Counted from the stretch's first letter, positions 7,319 through 17,014 are shown. The stretch: 64,000 nt of DNA from JAJDYQ01 sp942491945 (GCA_942491945.1 CALODD010000037.1:62001-126000), one strand, 5' to 3'. The notes: generated by a model not told the origin, from the sequence alone. Made by a program: numbers and translations.

Positions 7319-8302
7319 TTCAGAAAACCGACAAAGGCTACAAAGTCGATGTACGCCCAGCAGGATCCAGAGGCATACGCATCAGAAAAACTTTCAAAAC
7401 CAGAAAGGAAGCCGTAGCCTATGAATCATGGATCCGAACACAAGCCAACCAACAAGAAGACTGGCAGCCACCCTCAAAAGACAAAAGAACACTCATAGAC
7501 CTCATCGATGAATGGTATGAAGCACACGGAAAAAACCTGAAAGACGGATCCAGAAGAAAAACAAAACTCCAAGCCATGGCCAAAGCCATGAATAACCCAC
7601 TAGCAACCAAATTCAAAGCCAATCAATTCACCGACTACCGATCAAACCGAATCACCAACGGCACACACCCAAACACACTAAATCACGAACTAGCCTACCT
7701 AAAAGCCGTATTCAATGAACTCAAACGTGCCGAGAAATGGCAAAGAAAGAACCCACTACAAAACACCAGAAAGATAAAGACCGACGAACCAGAAATGACC
7801 TACCTCACCACAGAGGAAATCAAGGAACTACTCGAAGCACTAAAAAACAGAAAAAGTATGGATGCCTACCACGTATCACTCATCTGTCTAGCAACAGGCG
7901 CAAGATGGTCAGAAGCAGAAACAATCAGGGCTGAATACATCCAACCATACAAGATCACATTCAATGCCACCAAAAAGCGGCAAGTCCAGGACGATCCCAA
8001 TCAGCAAGGATCTCTACAAAACAATAAAAACCAAAGAGAGAGGGAGATTATTCAAATCATGCCTAGGTGCGTTCCGCATGGCCATGAAGGAAACCAATAT
8101 AAAACTACCAGATGGTCAAATGTCCCATGTACTCCGACATACCTTTGCCAGTCATTTCATAATCAATGGTGGCAATATACTAACCTTACAAACAGCTCTG
8201 GGTCATTCAAACATAACAGTAACCATGCGCTACGCTCATTTATTACGTGATCATCTGAAAGACACACTAAAATATAATCCCATTAGCTCGTTTCTATGTT
8301 GA
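7315..8302 (+). pseudogene. Tyrosine integrase, frameshifted
   Basis: The gene starts at GTG 7315 in a 4-base overlap with rep. The N-terminal part, with core-binding domain and the first catalytic Arg (TGARWSEAE), reads in one frame. At the A5 run 7972-7976 the frame breaks; the rest (SGKSRTIPI, HVLRHTFASHF, LGHSN, RYAHL with the Tyr nucleophile) continues in the +1 frame to 8302. Alignment with the intact integrase at 52320-53312 shows that one extra A explains the break. Programmed frameshifting is unlikely because the change is +1 with no canonical slippery site. Either real inactivation or an assembly indel. Confidence 0.85.
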
Positions 8303-8355
8303 ATTTTTGCTTTTCGCCCTCACGTTATCATTTTCAACCAACAAGACAGATAAAT

Positions 8356-8571
8356 ATGAACGATTTAGATAGATTAAGAGATGCCATCCATACCTTATCG
8401 AACTTAGATAAAGTTGTTAAAGATAATCCTGACGTTACGTGCAATACCGCACTTCAAAGTTACGCAAACCTTGATATAGGAACTGAGCCTGATGTTGCGA
8501 CTTATATCTTTAAACTTATACAAGCTAACCCGAACATAACTTTTGGGGAATTCATTAAATATCTTACGTAA
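8356..8571 (+). CDS. Small acidic protein of unknown function
   Basis: A 71-residue frame from ATG 8356 (a longer frame from 8296 overlaps the integrase end). It is mostly helical and acidic (LDRLRDAIHTLSNLDKVV). It lies between the integrase and tRNA-Phe, hence inside the prophage right end. No family recognised; coding status is uncertain. Confidence 0.4.
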   Translation: MNDLDRLRDAIHTLSNLDKVVKDNPDVTCNTALQSYANLDIGTEPDVATYIFKLIQANPNITFGEFIKYLT

Positions 8572-8578
8572 AACTCAA

Positions 8579-8598
8579 AGTGGACATTATATGGGCAC
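8579..8598 (+). other. Possible integrase arm-type site
   Basis: AGTGGACATTATATGGGCAC is similar to the repeat ATGTGGACAATATGTGG found near both ends of the tRNA-Leu element. It lies 59 bases from the tRNA-Phe 3' end, comparable with the 51 bases between the repeat at 56020-56036 and the tRNA-Leu repeat. The match is imperfect, so this is an inference. Confidence 0.3.
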
Positions 8599-8656
8599 TA
8601 TGAATTAATGAGATAACCTTCAGTTATCATAACTTACTGATATTTAGATATTTAAA

Positions 8657-8732
8657 TGGTGGCCAGGGACAGAATCGAACTGCCGACACGGGGATTTTCA
8701 GTCCCCTGCTCTACCGACTGAGCTACCTGGCC
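8657..8732 (-). tRNA. tRNA-Phe (GAA)
   Basis: 76 bases with encoded CCA. The acceptor GGCCAGG pairs with CCTGGCC, the anticodon stem is GGGGA/TCCCC with loop CTGAAAA (anticodon GAA), and the T arm is GGCAG-TTCGATT-CTGTC. Its 3' end faces the prophage integrase, so it is the likely att site. The gene is intact. Confidence 0.97.
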
Positions 8733-8787
8733 ATCAGGTGGGGCGCGTATTAAACTCGGAGACGGCTATAGAGTCAAGTAATTCGTC

Positions 8788-9051
8788 TTAGCCTTTGAAT
8801 TCAACGGGTTTTTCAGATCCATCACCGAAAAAATAGTTCTCCAGCTCGTTAAGTAAATACTCTTTTGCCTTGGGGTCGTTCAAGCTGAGGCGGTATTCGT
8901 TAATCAACATGGTTTGATGTAACAACCAGTCCTGCCACGCTTGTGCAGAGACGTTTCCCATGATTTTTTTACCCAGTTCGCCGGGTACGGGGGGGAATGC
9001 CAGCCCTTCCGCTTCAATACCCAGCTTAATGCATTGAACCTGTTTTGCCAT
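8788..9051 (-). CDS. yggX: Fe(2+)-trafficking/oxidative-damage protein YggX
   Basis: 87 residues, the usual YggX length. FPPVPGELGKKIMGNVS, AWQDWLLHQTMLINEYRL and the C-terminal ENYFFG are family hallmarks, and the conserved Cys is at position 7. YggX protects iron-sulfur clusters from oxidation and helps iron traffic in the cytoplasm. In E. coli yggX directly follows mutY; here a kinase gene is inserted between the two on the same strand. Confidence 0.95.
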   Translation of the reverse strand: MAKQVQCIKLGIEAEGLAFPPVPGELGKKIMGNVSAQAWQDWLLHQTMLINEYRLSLNDPKAKEYLLNELENYFFGDGSEKPVEFKG

Positions 9052-9126
9052 TGCTCTATTTCTCTATGATTTACGTGCAAATATACGCTATTTCGAACCA
9101 AATGCCGATTGCGTGCAGGAACATAA

Positions 9127-10560
9127 TTATTTCTGATTTCTGACGACGATGCTTTTGATTCTTTTTATCGCTTCATCGGCCGTTTGTATGCGGCGGCTAG
9201 GAGTTTTCATCAATAATTCCTGAATCACCATGTTCAACGGGCGCTTTGTATCTGGGAGACGCGGGATGTCGTCCGATACATGTGAGTACAGAATGTCATT
9301 TACTGAACCTGAATTAAATGGAGGCTTTCCAGCCAGCATTTCATACAAAATGACGCCCATGAGATAGAGGTCACTACGACTATCTTCTGTATGTCCTTGT
9401 GCGCGCTCAGGACTACAGTAAGCAGGCTCATCAACGGCAGGAACTTCAGAAATATTACTCATGGCGTGTAACCGCCTGAATGCGCCGATGTCTGTAATAA
9501 CTGGTGTGTTTTCATCCCGAAATACCAGTTTATCTGGTCTAATATCCGAGACATAAAATCCGGCTGAGTGAATTTTCTGCAACGCCGACATCAGTTGCAA
9601 AAAGTATTTAATGGCTTCTTCTTCGGTCACGCCACGACGAGACAGACGGTCTGCCAATGTTTCGCCATGTAGTATTTCTTGCGTCACAATCAATCGAAAA
9701 TCGATAACCTGATAATCCAGCCAACGAATGATATTCGGATGATTCCAGGTCAGGATATCGCTGAGATCTTGCGTGCTTGCCTGTGACACGTCCTGCGCAC
9801 TCGCGGCTTTAAATGTCAGCAACTTGAGAAGTACCTTCTCAGACTCCCCCTCCTTCACTGCCTTAAAGGTCGTCGCATGCTGTCCTTTATCGATATATGA
9901 GATGATATTGTAACCGCCAATGGTTGCCTTACCGGCCAGAATGTCTTTGAAATCAAACGGCCATTCTTCGGCACCATGCAACATTGCCATTGCCAGATTA
10001 ATTTCATGTTGGGTATGACGAGTGGCCAGTTCTAATTGGTCGGTTGGGCTAAGATCCTGCACAGGTTCTGAGACCTTTTTCTCACTTTCATATTCTTCAT
10101 CGGGGATATTTTTGAGCACGTCTTTAACGTACATCTCAGCTGTTTTCTTCAGCGGTGATTCGTAGCCGTGGGATTCCAGCACGGTTGAAACTAAACGTAC
10201 CAGCTGTTTGGAACGGATAGTGCGCTTAAAAAAGAAATCCTCAGCTCCAAGCTTCATGGCGCGAATCACATCGCGCGACATTTTCATGTCTTCTGGCGTT
10301 TTGTGAGAACTCATGAAAACCGTTGTCGGGAAGCCAGCTTCACTTCGATAACGTTCAAACCAATCGATACCGTTATCTTCCCCTTGCAGGTTGTCGATAA
10401 TGAGTAACTCGTAGTCTTTCCAGTTAACCATCACAGGCTCGCCCTGGATCTGAGGGTCGTATTCCTCCAGATGAACATCTGGAAAAATCTTTTCAATCAT
10501 ATGCCGCAACACCTGACGGTGCTGCGCATGGCGATCAATAGTAAGAATCTTGTATTGCAT
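9127..10560 (-). CDS. Receiver domain-Ser/Thr kinase fusion, atypical catalytic loop
   Basis: 477 residues, starting at the ATG that overlaps the mutY stop by one base. The N-terminus (about 4-125) is receiver-like with an Asp in LLIIDN and a Lys near FFFK. After a linker, EEWPFDFKDILAGKATIGGY leads into a protein kinase domain (about 225-470). The ATP-site Lys is present (VLLKLL) and DFG is DIG, but the HRDLKPEN loop reads VSDIRPDKL: the catalytic Asp is kept, His-Arg and the metal-binding Asn are lost. It may be a pseudokinase. It is a paralogue of the kinases at 15602-16960 and 17015-19018. Confidence 0.85.
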   Translation of the reverse strand: MQYKILTIDRHAQHRQVLRHMIEKIFPDVHLEEYDPQIQGEPVMVNWKDYELLIIDNLQGEDNGIDWFERYRSEAGFPTTVFMSSHKTPEDMKMSRDVIRAMKLGAEDFFFKRTIRSKQLVRLVSTVLESHGYESPLKKTAEMYVKDVLKNIPDEEYESEKKVSEPVQDLSPTDQLELATRHTQHEINLAMAMLHGAEEWPFDFKDILAGKATIGGYNIISYIDKGQHATTFKAVKEGESEKVLLKLLTFKAASAQDVSQASTQDLSDILTWNHPNIIRWLDYQVIDFRLIVTQEILHGETLADRLSRRGVTEEEAIKYFLQLMSALQKIHSAGFYVSDIRPDKLVFRDENTPVITDIGAFRRLHAMSNISEVPAVDEPAYCSPERAQGHTEDSRSDLYLMGVILYEMLAGKPPFNSGSVNDILYSHVSDDIPRLPDTKRPLNMVIQELLMKTPSRRIQTADEAIKRIKSIVVRNQK

Positions 10561-11606
10561 TACAGACTTATTAACAAACTGGCGACGGGCTTTGGAAGAC
10601 CTAGCTCCTGCAATTTCTGTCTCGCAAACCATTCATAACCCGGTTCACTGACGCATGGGGTGCTGGAATCAACCTTGATATACCAAGGCTGTATATCAAG
10701 ATGGTAATGACTAAACGTATGTCTAAAACTTATTCCCTTACTCATTGTGGTTATTTTTAATCCAAACTGATCGGAAATTATGTTCTGTATTCGCTCATCA
10801 TTCAACTCTCTGTCTACTTCCGGCAAACTCCATAACCCACCCCAAATTCCGACAGGTGGTCGCTTACAAAGTAGAAACTGTCCATCATAGTCACAGATCA
10901 ACATATTCGTATGTTTACACGGTAACGTCTTCTTTGGCTTACGTGTGGGTAACTCTTCGGTCAGGTTTTGTTCGTATGCCTGGCAGTTATCGATCAAAGG
11001 GCAATCTCCACAACGCGGCTGTCTTCTCGTACAGAGTGTTGCACCCAGATCCATGATCGCCTGCGTATAATCGGCCAGTCGATCAACAGGCGTCAGCTGC
11101 TCGGCTAGCTGCCAGAGCTGTTTCTGTACGGCTGTAGTTCCCGTCCAGCCTTCGATCGCGGCATAGCGTGCCAGAACACGTTTAACGTTACCATCCAGAA
11201 TCACACCGCGCTCACCATAAGCCTGCGCCACAATCGCGCCAGCCGTTGAACGACCGATACCCGGTAATTGTTCAAGCCCTTCGACCGTTTCAGGAAATTT
11301 ACCATTGTGTGATTTGACTACATCTTTCGCACAACGATGAAGATTGCGCGCTCTGGCGTAGTAACCCAGGCCTGCCCATAGCGCCATCACTTCATCATCT
11401 GAGGCAGATGCCAGTCCCCTAACAGTCGGAAACCGTTTAGTAAACTTCAGGAAATAAGGAATAACCGTTTTAACTTGTGTCTGCTGCAGCATGACCTCTG
11501 AGAGCCAGACACGATAAGCTGACCGATCTTGCTGCCAGGGTAAATCTTTACGTCCATGTTGATCAAACCAGCTCAGAAGACGCTGGCTGAAATGCGAGTC
11601 GCTCAT
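10560..11606 (-). CDS. mutY: Adenine DNA glycosylase MutY
   Basis: 348 residues (E. coli 350). The HhH-GPD glycosylase core shows MLQQTQVKTVIPYF, the helix-hairpin-helix LPGIGRSTAGAI and catalytic Asp in ILDGNVKRVLARY. The iron-sulfur cluster loop is CTRRQPRCGDCPLIDNC, followed by a NUDIX-like C-terminal domain that recognises 8-oxoG. It removes adenine mispaired with 8-oxoguanine. It starts right after the upstream gene (stop 11607) and overlaps the downstream kinase by one base, so it sits in an operon. Confidence 0.97.
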   Translation of the reverse strand: MSDSHFSQRLLSWFDQHGRKDLPWQQDRSAYRVWLSEVMLQQTQVKTVIPYFLKFTKRFPTVRGLASASDDEVMALWAGLGYYARARNLHRCAKDVVKSHNGKFPETVEGLEQLPGIGRSTAGAIVAQAYGERGVILDGNVKRVLARYAAIEGWTGTTAVQKQLWQLAEQLTPVDRLADYTQAIMDLGATLCTRRQPRCGDCPLIDNCQAYEQNLTEELPTRKPKKTLPCKHTNMLICDYDGQFLLCKRPPVGIWGGLWSLPEVDRELNDERIQNIISDQFGLKITTMSKGISFRHTFSHYHLDIQPWYIKVDSSTPCVSEPGYEWFARQKLQELGLPKPVASLLISL

Positions 11607-12212
11607 TTAATACAGGTCACCCGAATTGATAGTTGAGTCATCAACCTGTTGCAGACTGCAATCGGTTTTTCCCTGGTATTCGCATTCCATTCGTTGAAGC
11701 ATACTCAATGTCGTTTCTTTCACCTGTGATTCCATCATGGTAGAGCCAATAAGCGGCGGCACCCAGAATGACGGCTGGCTTTCCGACTTGAAGCTAATAA
11801 GGCTTTGATGTTTGGCCAGCGGTTCTATCGTCCAGACAATATGGCCAAAATCAAAATCACTCTGTTCTGGTTCGATATCAAGGCGAATCTCGTTATCAGA
11901 TTCTTGCAACGTCAGGGTATTTCGATACTCAACACAAAATAATAAAACGCAGGTATAGGAGTGCTCTCTAATTCGACGAATGCCTGGTTGATCGGATGCA
12001 AGGTGCTCGACACTTTGTATAACGTCTTTCAGTACCACAACTCGATCAGGATCGGCTAAAACCTGCTTCGCATAGTTCGCACTGATATCGACTCTGGCCT
12101 GCAATTGCACTGTGTAAGTACCATTCTGCTCCGAGGCCGCATAATGTTCGATCTGAGCAGCCTGTGCACCGCTCATCAAAGCGATACACAAGGCTGCGGA
12201 CCGAATCCACAT
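11607..12212 (-). CDS. Exported SRPBCC/START-like protein
   Basis: 201 residues with a signal peptide (AALCIALMSGAQAAQ). The mature part has the pattern of a polyketide cyclase/START fold (helix-grip): YTVQLQARVDISANYAKQVLADPD, then FGHIVWTIEPL and SLISFKSESQPSFWVPPLIG. Members bind hydrophobic ligands; the ligand here is unknown. It is the second gene of an asmA-SRPBCC-mutY-kinase run with no gaps, all on the minus strand. Confidence 0.7.
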   Translation of the reverse strand: MWIRSAALCIALMSGAQAAQIEHYAASEQNGTYTVQLQARVDISANYAKQVLADPDRVVVLKDVIQSVEHLASDQPGIRRIREHSYTCVLLFCVEYRNTLTLQESDNEIRLDIEPEQSDFDFGHIVWTIEPLAKHQSLISFKSESQPSFWVPPLIGSTMMESQVKETTLSMLQRMECEYQGKTDCSLQQVDDSTINSGDLY

Positions 12213-14294
12213 TTAGAACAGGCCTTTCAGCTTATCTCCGAGCTTGTCCTTAATTTTATCTTTGACTTCTTCCTTCTTTTCTTCGACTTTCGCTTTAGCC
12301 TTCTCTTTGACCTTGTCAGACAGAGCCACCGATAAATCAGGCGTATAAGAAGGATCAGAAAACGGACCAGTCACTTTCACCGGAATGGTCACGCCTTTAA
12401 GCTTTTCCAGTTCATCACCACCCTGGCCTTGTAAGCTTCCCACAATGGATGCTTTCACAAGATAGTCCAGATATTCTTTGACCAGATCGGCTTTGCCTGC
12501 ACCTTCAATACGCAGCAACGGGGACTTTAGAGAGAAGTCCTGATTATTTACCACACCATTGGTAATCTTGGCCGAACCTTTCAGTTCAGAGAAATCTGTT
12601 TTATCAGGCTCATTCGATGCCGTTGTCGATTTCCCCTGCAGCTTGGCCATACCTTCACGAATGACCTTGGCGATATTCACACCAACCAGCGCGCCGTTGG
12701 TAAAAGAAAACGTGGTGTTGCCATTGAGTGTTTTCTTCACTGCATTTTGTGAGTTACCGGTTGCCGTAATATTCACAGCGGCATCCGTTCGGCCAGCAAG
12801 CTTCGCCTCGCCCTGCATATCGGTCAGCAACGGTTCAATCTGTACACCATCCAGCTTTGAGCTGACCTTAAGACGCGGTGTTTTCTGACGCGCGTCGACC
12901 GTTACATCAGCATTGTATTTACCCTGATACAGCGATGCCGATGGCTTCATATTCACGTGGCCGCCTTTTGCTTTCACCTGTACCACGATCTCGGTCGCCT
13001 TCACTTTCATCTTGGTGACTTCACCAATACGTGCAACGCCATTCATATTCAACTTACGCAACGTCTCGACTGGAAATAATTCCGCATTCGGATCACTTTC
13101 ACCTTTCTCGGTCGGTGATTCAGATGGCGGTGGTAAATAACGATCCAGATCGATCTTGTCGATGGTCAGATCGAAGGTCAGCGCCTGAGTCGCAAAATCA
13201 GTCACAGCCAGCTTACCGTTCATTTTCGTGTCATCCAGCATCAGGTTGAGCTTATTCAAACTCGCCTGTTTCGTAGTGGCCGCCAACGCAAAGTCAGCAC
13301 TAACACGAGTCAATGCGCTTCCATCACCCGTCACAGGTGCATCCAGTCCCAGTGCCTTCATCAGATCACGCGCGTTGAACTGCGCCAAGGCAATCTGACC
13401 ATTGAAAGCGGGCTCACTCATAATGGATTTACCATTCAGGCTACCTGTCATTGCCAGTCCCATGGTATCGATACTCAGGCCTGCGAGTGACAGCGTCTGC
13501 GCCTTCAAATCGACGTTTAATGCGGTCGACTTCAGATCCAGTGCGACTTCGCCACCAGGTAGCGTTTTACCTTTGGCCTGAACATTCAGTGTCAGTGGTT
13601 CAATCGAAAACTGATTACCCTCAGCGTTTGCCTTGATGGTGCCCTTCATGTCGACACTCGCCGCAACAGCTGGATTGCTCATATTCAATTTAGTATTGAG
13701 CGCAATATCAACTGGATCACCCGCCGTCAGTGGGCCGCTTGTCAGATTAAAGTCACTGATCTTGATGTCCTGCCCCTGCTGTTCGTCCTGCCAGCTGATA
13801 TTGGCATTCTCGATACGAATTCCACCGATTTTAATCGACTGCAGTTCAGGGCCATCGCCACTCTTATTCTTATGTTGATCCTCGGATTTATCACCCGCCA
13901 GATCATCCCAGTTGGTTTTACCGGTTTTATCTTTCTTCAGGTTCAGTGTCAGGCCATCAACGACGATTTCATCCATCTCGACCTGCTTATCCAGCAATGG
14001 CATCAGGGCAACCTGAATATTCACCGCATTCATCTGCGCAAAGGGTACATCACCAAAGCCAACCGCATTGCTCAGCTCGGTCTTACCCAGCGCCAGCCCG
14101 ACTTTTGGAAACACACTCAAACCAAGATCACCTTCGATCTGCAGATCACGCCCGGTCTGCTGTTTCACTGCCTCAACAATCTGCGGTTTGAAGTCGTTTG
14201 GATTGATCACCAGCGGCAATATGACGGCCGCAGCAATAATGAGTACAAAACCGAGAACAACCAGTCCTGCGATAATCTTAATCAGCTTGCCCAT
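12213..14294 (-). CDS. AsmA family protein
   Basis: 693 residues. One N-terminal transmembrane helix (about 5-30), then the AsmA N-terminal domain (NPNDFKPQIVEAVKQQTGRDL is characteristic) and a very long beta-rich repetitive region. The C-terminal end is a Lys/Glu-rich helical tail (about 655-690). AsmA-like proteins are inner-membrane-anchored, periplasm-spanning proteins linked to phospholipid transport and outer-membrane homeostasis. The gene begins the minus-strand run that continues with mutY. Confidence 0.9.
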   Translation of the reverse strand: MGKLIKIIAGLVVLGFVLIIAAAVILPLVINPNDFKPQIVEAVKQQTGRDLQIEGDLGLSVFPKVGLALGKTELSNAVGFGDVPFAQMNAVNIQVALMPLLDKQVEMDEIVVDGLTLNLKKDKTGKTNWDDLAGDKSEDQHKNKSGDGPELQSIKIGGIRIENANISWQDEQQGQDIKISDFNLTSGPLTAGDPVDIALNTKLNMSNPAVAASVDMKGTIKANAEGNQFSIEPLTLNVQAKGKTLPGGEVALDLKSTALNVDLKAQTLSLAGLSIDTMGLAMTGSLNGKSIMSEPAFNGQIALAQFNARDLMKALGLDAPVTGDGSALTRVSADFALAATTKQASLNKLNLMLDDTKMNGKLAVTDFATQALTFDLTIDKIDLDRYLPPPSESPTEKGESDPNAELFPVETLRKLNMNGVARIGEVTKMKVKATEIVVQVKAKGGHVNMKPSASLYQGKYNADVTVDARQKTPRLKVSSKLDGVQIEPLLTDMQGEAKLAGRTDAAVNITATGNSQNAVKKTLNGNTTFSFTNGALVGVNIAKVIREGMAKLQGKSTTASNEPDKTDFSELKGSAKITNGVVNNQDFSLKSPLLRIEGAGKADLVKEYLDYLVKASIVGSLQGQGGDELEKLKGVTIPVKVTGPFSDPSYTPDLSVALSDKVKEKAKAKVEEKKEEVKDKIKDKLGDKLKGLF

Positions 14295-14331
14295 ATTCTC
14301 TTTCCTGTATGTATGAGTTTATCGATACGTC

Positions 14332-14802
14332 TTATTTGTTTTTTTGCATCGCCTGCAAAATCTTTTCCGGATGGTCGGCTGCCTTCGGCACCTTACGCCA
14401 GTGTTTGACGACTTTACCTTTACCGTCGATCCATACTGTGGAACGAATCACACCGATGAGTTTTTTGCCATACATCATCTTTTCACCCCAGGCGCCGTAT
14501 TTTTCCATAACCTTCTTCTCCGGATCGCATAACAGAGTAAAGGGTAGATCATATTTGGCGATAAATTTCTGATGCTTTTCTTCTTCGTCTGGTGAAATGC
14601 CTAATACCACGACACCCGCATCTTCATACTGCTGCCAGAGATCCCGAAAGCCACAGGCTTCCTTGGTGCAGCCCGGCGTATCATCCTTAGGATAAAAATA
14701 GACGATCACATCAGAACCACGAAAATCTTTTAGCGCCACTTTATTACCGTCCTGATCCTTCAGGGTAAATAATGGTGCGGCTTTGCCTTCTTCAATTGGC
14801 AT
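14332..14802 (-). CDS. bcp: Thioredoxin-dependent peroxiredoxin, BCP/PrxQ type
   Basis: 156 residues, normal for the family. FYPKDDTPGCTKEACGFRD carries the peroxidatic Cys (about 46) and the resolving Cys five residues later, as in PrxQ. It reduces peroxides in the cytoplasm using thioredoxin. It lies 37 bases upstream of the AsmA gene on the same strand. The preceding 200 bases, between it and the divergent methyltransferase gene, hold no gene and likely the promoters. Confidence 0.96.
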   Translation of the reverse strand: MPIEEGKAAPLFTLKDQDGNKVALKDFRGSDVIVYFYPKDDTPGCTKEACGFRDLWQQYEDAGVVVLGISPDEEEKHQKFIAKYDLPFTLLCDPEKKVMEKYGAWGEKMMYGKKLIGVIRSTVWIDGKGKVVKHWRKVPKAADHPEKILQAMQKNK

Positions 14803-15011
14803 GAAAACTCCTTTTTCTCATTGTTGCTTTAAATCTATTTTGGACAGCATAAGAGCTAATCACAAGTTAACCATATTACGGTTAACAACTCTTTACAAAA
14901 ATGACCGATATCAGTTTTTTCGATTCTCCACCAGGCAGGAATCCTGCGTCATTATGATTCCCCATAACGCTACGTTATGATGCGCTTTGCCCTGTTTTGC
15001 TACGATCTACT

Positions 15012-15605
15012 ATGTCAGCCAGCGACCTTAACCGTCTCCGCGAAGATATTCACTTCGAAACCACACTGTGTGAACAACCACTGAAATTCACCTCAACCTG
15101 GGGTATTTTTTCACCACGTGAGATCGATAGCGGCACCGACCTGTTGTTACGCTATCTCGAAGTTGATGCGGATAGCGATTGCCTGGACCTGGGCTGTGGC
15201 TATGGTCCTATCGGCATCACCATGGCCAGACTTGCGCCACAGGGTTCAACGCTAATGGTCGACAAGGACTTTATGGCCATTGAATATTCGAAAAAAAATA
15301 TTGCGCAGAATCAGGTCAACAATGCACAGGCTCAGCTCAGCAACGGCTTTGATCATATTGATTCACAACGACGCTTTGATGTCATCGCTTCCAATATCCC
15401 GGCCAAAGTCGGTAAGGAACTGTTAACTCTTATATTGCACGATGGAAAACAGCGGCTCAATCCAGGGGGACGATTTTATGTTGTCACCGTGAATGGGCTA
15501 CGACAGTTTATGAAACGTTATATGACCGAGATCTTTGGTAACTATAAAAAGCTTAAACAGGGCAAGAATTATACCATCGCCTGCGCGACTCGAACTGACG
15601 ATTAA
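15012..15605 (+). CDS. Class I SAM methyltransferase, RsmC-like
   Basis: From ATG 15012 (MSASDLNRLRED) 197 residues; an in-frame start at 14997 is less likely. FTSTWGIFSPREIDSGTDLLLRYLE followed by LDLGCGYGPIGIT is typical of the MTS/RsmC small-methyltransferase family that acts on rRNA guanine. The expected NPPF-type catalytic motif reads SNIPAKVG, so the exact substrate is uncertain. The stop overlaps the stop of the convergent kinase gene by two bases. Confidence 0.8.
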   Translation: MSASDLNRLREDIHFETTLCEQPLKFTSTWGIFSPREIDSGTDLLLRYLEVDADSDCLDLGCGYGPIGITMARLAPQGSTLMVDKDFMAIEYSKKNIAQNQVNNAQAQLSNGFDHIDSQRRFDVIASNIPAKVGKELLTLILHDGKQRLNPGGRFYVVTVNGLRQFMKRYMTEIFGNYKKLKQGKNYTIACATRTDD

Positions 15606-16960
15606 ACCAGACCTTCAGGTACATCTTCAGGGCTGATATCTTTTAAATGCCCAATAACCTGCGCACCATTATCAGGCCGATCCTCTGGTGACTTCGCCAA
15701 CAACACTTCGATAAGACCGTTCAATCCATCCCACTTATCAGTCAAAGCTGGGATCGGCTCACGTACATGCGCTGTAAATACCTGCAATGATGTCTTGCCT
15801 GTGAACGGGCGCTTACCTTCCAGCATTTCATACAGAATAACGCCCAGTGCGTACAGGTCGCAACGCTGATCAATCTTTCCGCCGACGGCCTGTTCAGGAC
15901 TAATGTAATACGGTGTACCGATGATCTGTCCTTCTTTCGTTAGATGCTTATCATGGCTATCAAAGGCCTTGGCAACACCAAAATCGACCAGCGCTAATGC
16001 GCCGTCTTCACGAAATAATATATTCGCTGGTTTTAAATCACGGTGCAGAATATTTAACTCATAAGCGGCCTGTAATCCTGCAGCGATTTGTGCCGCGTAC
16101 TGGATAGCTTCGGTCCGTGATACGCCTTCGCGAATTCTCGATTTTAAATCTCCACCTGGCAGGTATTCCATGACATTGTAAAAATATTCACCCTCAGCAA
16201 CATGCTCAAGAATTCGAACCACGTTCGGGTGATGAATTTCATTCAGTAATTCAAATTCCTGCGCAAATCGACGGGTTGAAACATCATCGATGAGCTGATT
16301 ATCCATTAGCTTTAGAGCATATAGCTGCTCGGATTGTCTGTGCCTGACTTTAAACACCGAAGCCGCACCTCCCATACCCAGATATTCCAGCACATCATAA
16401 GCACCCAGTCTGGCTTTACCTTCGGCGATCTCCAACATCGTGAACGGCCAGGTATTGTCCATCACCTCTTCGGGTAGCGTCAGCCATGCCCCAGAGAACG
16501 GTGCATTAATTTGACTCATATCAGAAGGCTCGTCATCGACTTCCATGCTTTCTTTAGTGGCTTTCAATGTCGCAAGCCGCGCCAGTGATTCACGCAAGGT
16601 CTGGATATCCAGCATACTCATGGCCAGATAATCCAGCGCACCATGTCGCATCATCTCAGTGGATCGCTTCATGCTGTCTTTAAAGTCGATCACGATCACT
16701 CGGCCAGCGATATCACTCTCGAGTTGCCCAAGAAAATCACTCGTAAACTCAAATTCCTTACCCGTCACCAGGAAAACAATATCGATAGAACTCAGGACTG
16801 AGGCGTTTAAATCTTGCAACGCCTGCCAGGAAAGACTGGTGGATGCAGAAAAAGCTTCGGTGAATAATGGTTCGAGCGCAGGCCGTAAACGAATATCATC
16901 CAGCGCAATCAGCGCGGTATCAGCCTGCATGGCTGACATACGGTCATACTGCCCCGTCAC
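15602..16960 (-). CDS. Degenerate receiver-Ser/Thr protein kinase fusion
   Basis: 452 residues. About 1-130 resembles a receiver fold but lacks the phosphoacceptor Asp (IVFLVTGKEF). A conserved NTWPFTMLEIAEGKARLGAY linker leads into a complete kinase: G-loop LGMGGAASVFKV, ATP-site Lys in YALKLM, HRDLKPANIL, DFG and the SPEQA activation end. It is the middle member of three paralogous fusions in 10 kb and probably forms an operon with 17015-19018 upstream (54-base gap). Substrates are unknown. Confidence 0.9.
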   Translation of the reverse strand: MTGQYDRMSAMQADTALIALDDIRLRPALEPLFTEAFSASTSLSWQALQDLNASVLSSIDIVFLVTGKEFEFTSDFLGQLESDIAGRVIVIDFKDSMKRSTEMMRHGALDYLAMSMLDIQTLRESLARLATLKATKESMEVDDEPSDMSQINAPFSGAWLTLPEEVMDNTWPFTMLEIAEGKARLGAYDVLEYLGMGGAASVFKVRHRQSEQLYALKLMDNQLIDDVSTRRFAQEFELLNEIHHPNVVRILEHVAEGEYFYNVMEYLPGGDLKSRIREGVSRTEAIQYAAQIAAGLQAAYELNILHRDLKPANILFREDGALALVDFGVAKAFDSHDKHLTKEGQIIGTPYYISPEQAVGGKIDQRCDLYALGVILYEMLEGKRPFTGKTSLQVFTAHVREPIPALTDKWDGLNGLIEVLLAKSPEDRPDNGAQVIGHLKDISPEDVPEGLV

Positions 16961-17014
16961 GAAAATCTCCCTTATTAAATAAACTTAAAGTAGATCGTAC
17001 TGTAATTTTAGACC

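Larger units (their letters stand above)
1..8656 (+). mobile_element. Inovirus (filamentous phage) prophage, right-hand part
   Basis: The genes are compact, almost all on the plus strand and mostly overlapping by 1-8 bases. The order is regulator, ssDNA-binding protein, tiny membrane proteins, major coat, pIII-like, pVI-like, Zot/pI, Rep, integrase, which is the filamentous phage plan. The integrase faces the 3' end of tRNA-Phe (8657-8732), so that tRNA is the likely attachment site. The left boundary is outside the window, and no repressor is visible. The right limit is set at the base before the tRNA; the att core itself should lie within the tRNA 3' half. The integrase carries a frameshift, so excision may be impaired. 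Confidence 0.9.

Noticed and set aside
7964..8302. Integrase C-terminal frame as programmed frameshifting
   Set aside because: The shift is +1 at C-A5-G, with no canonical slippery heptamer or clear stimulator; one extra base against the satellite integrase explains it.
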